NCBI GenBank assembly: GCA_046263055.1
Contig: JBHELO010000075.1
Coordinates: 1-8,336 of the forward strand
DNA length: 8,336 nucleotides
Direction of reading: 5' to 3'
Source of the DNA: DATAQC01 sp046263055
GTDB lineage: Bacteria > Actinomycetota > Acidimicrobiia > Acidimicrobiales > AC-14
How positions within the stretch are numbered: position 1 is the first letter of the stretch; every line of letters starts with the position of its first letter. Of this stretch, positions 7,765 through 8,336 are shown in pieces. The notes beneath the pieces are model-generated. The model had not been told where the DNA came from. It ran no database searches and saw only the letters and a program-made list of their open reading frames with translations. Both the position numbers and the translations under genes were made by a program.

Positions 7765-8336
7765 ATGGCCAAGAAGAAGTTCGAGCGCTCGAAGCCGCAC
7801 ATCAACGTCGGAACCATGGGCCACATCGACCATGGGAAGACCACGCTCACCGCGGCCATCACCAAGGTGCTGCACGAGCAGGACCCTACGGTCGCCTTCA
7901 CGCCGTTCGACCAGATCGACAAGGCGCCCGAGGAGAAGGCCCGGGGCATCACGATCGCCATCGCCCACGTGGAGTACGAGACGCCCAAGCGTCACTACGC
8001 CCACGTCGACATGCCGGGCCACGCCGACTACATCAAGAACATGATCACCGGTGCCGCCCAGGTGGACGGCGCCATCCTGGTGGTGTCGGCGGCCGACGGC
8101 CCCATGCCCCAGACGCGCGAGCACGTGCTACTGGCCCGCCAGGTGGGCGTGCCCTACATCGTGGTGGCCCTCAACAAGGCCGACGCGGTGGACGACCCCG
8201 AGCTGCTCGACCTGGTCGAGCTCGAGGTGCGGGAGCTGCTGTCGGAGTACGAGTTCCCGGGCGACGACACCCCGGTGGTGCGGGTGTCCGCCCTGCGGGC
8301 CCTCGAGGGCGACGAGAAGTGGGTGCCCGCCATCAC
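7765..8336 (+). CDS. tuf: Elongation factor Tu (N-terminal part, 3' truncated by window edge)
   Basis: EF-Tu is the GTPase that carries aminoacyl-tRNA to the ribosomal A site. The window holds 190 full codons plus two bases, nearly all of the G domain of a protein of about 397 residues. The start MAKKKFERSKPHINVGTMGH is the actinobacterial form. Motifs are G1 GHIDHGKT 19-26, G2 RGITI 60-64, G3 DMPGH 82-86 with catalytic His86, G4 NKAD 137-140 and G5 SAL 175-177. Residue 83 in the G3 motif is Met, where many bacteria have Cys and mycobacteria and corynebacteria have Ala; this position is variable and does not imply loss of function. The segment ELLSEYEFPGDDTPVVRVSAL (158-178) is close to streptomycete EF-Tu. 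It lies 39 nt after fusA. Confidence 0.97.
   Translation, partial: MAKKKFERSKPHINVGTMGHIDHGKTTLTAAITKVLHEQDPTVAFTPFDQIDKAPEEKARGITIAIAHVEYETPKRHYAHVDMPGHADYIKNMITGAAQVDGAILVVSAADGPMPQTREHVLLARQVGVPYIVVALNKADAVDDPELLDLVELEVRELLSEYEFPGDDTPVVRVSALRALEGDEKWVPAI

Overview
The window is a very GC-rich bacterial chromosome segment (GC clearly dominant, with C or G at almost every third codon position). GTG and TTG starts and actinobacterial-type EF-Tu, EF-G and RpoC sequences point to an actinobacterium. An acidimicrobial-type lineage is my guess for the class, because secreted proteins with 'GDYDGDGxTD...VFRPSTGxW' repeats are familiar there. This is inference, not a search result.

Layout: (1) 2-2332, + strand: the C-terminal 776 residues of RNA polymerase subunit beta' (rpoC), entered just before the catalytic NADFDGDQM loop and running to its natural stop. 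(2) 2333-2387: a short gap with a strong GC hairpin between two convergent genes. (3) 2388-3887, - strand: a secreted 499-residue protein with a signal peptide, an Ig-like middle and four FG-GAP/VCBS-like calcium-loop repeats at its C-terminus. (4) 3888-4038: a divergent intergenic region. (5) 4039-4407, + strand: a 122-residue all-helical protein of unknown function. (6) 4408-4627: the rpsL leader and likely promoter region. (7) 4628-7725, + strand: rpsL (TTG start), rpsG and fusA. (8) 7765 to the window end: the first 190 residues of EF-Tu (tuf).

The genes on the + strand form the classic transcription/translation block rpoC - rpsL - rpsG - fusA - tuf. The S12 and S7 genes are only 3 nt apart and probably translationally coupled. 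EF-G and EF-Tu follow, giving the two GTPases of the elongation cycle. The unusual part is the roughly 2.3 kb between rpoC and rpsL, which holds an oppositely oriented exported repeat protein and a small helical protein. This breaks read-through from rpoBC, so the str operon must use its own promoter; a weak candidate lies just before rpsL. The second unusual part is the 155-nt rpsG-fusA gap, which begins with a perfect 14-bp inverted repeat one base after the rpsG stop and continues with further hairpins. That suggests attenuation, processing or mRNA stabilisation between S7 and EF-G. I found no CRISPR array, tRNA, insertion sequence, phage gene or defence system.
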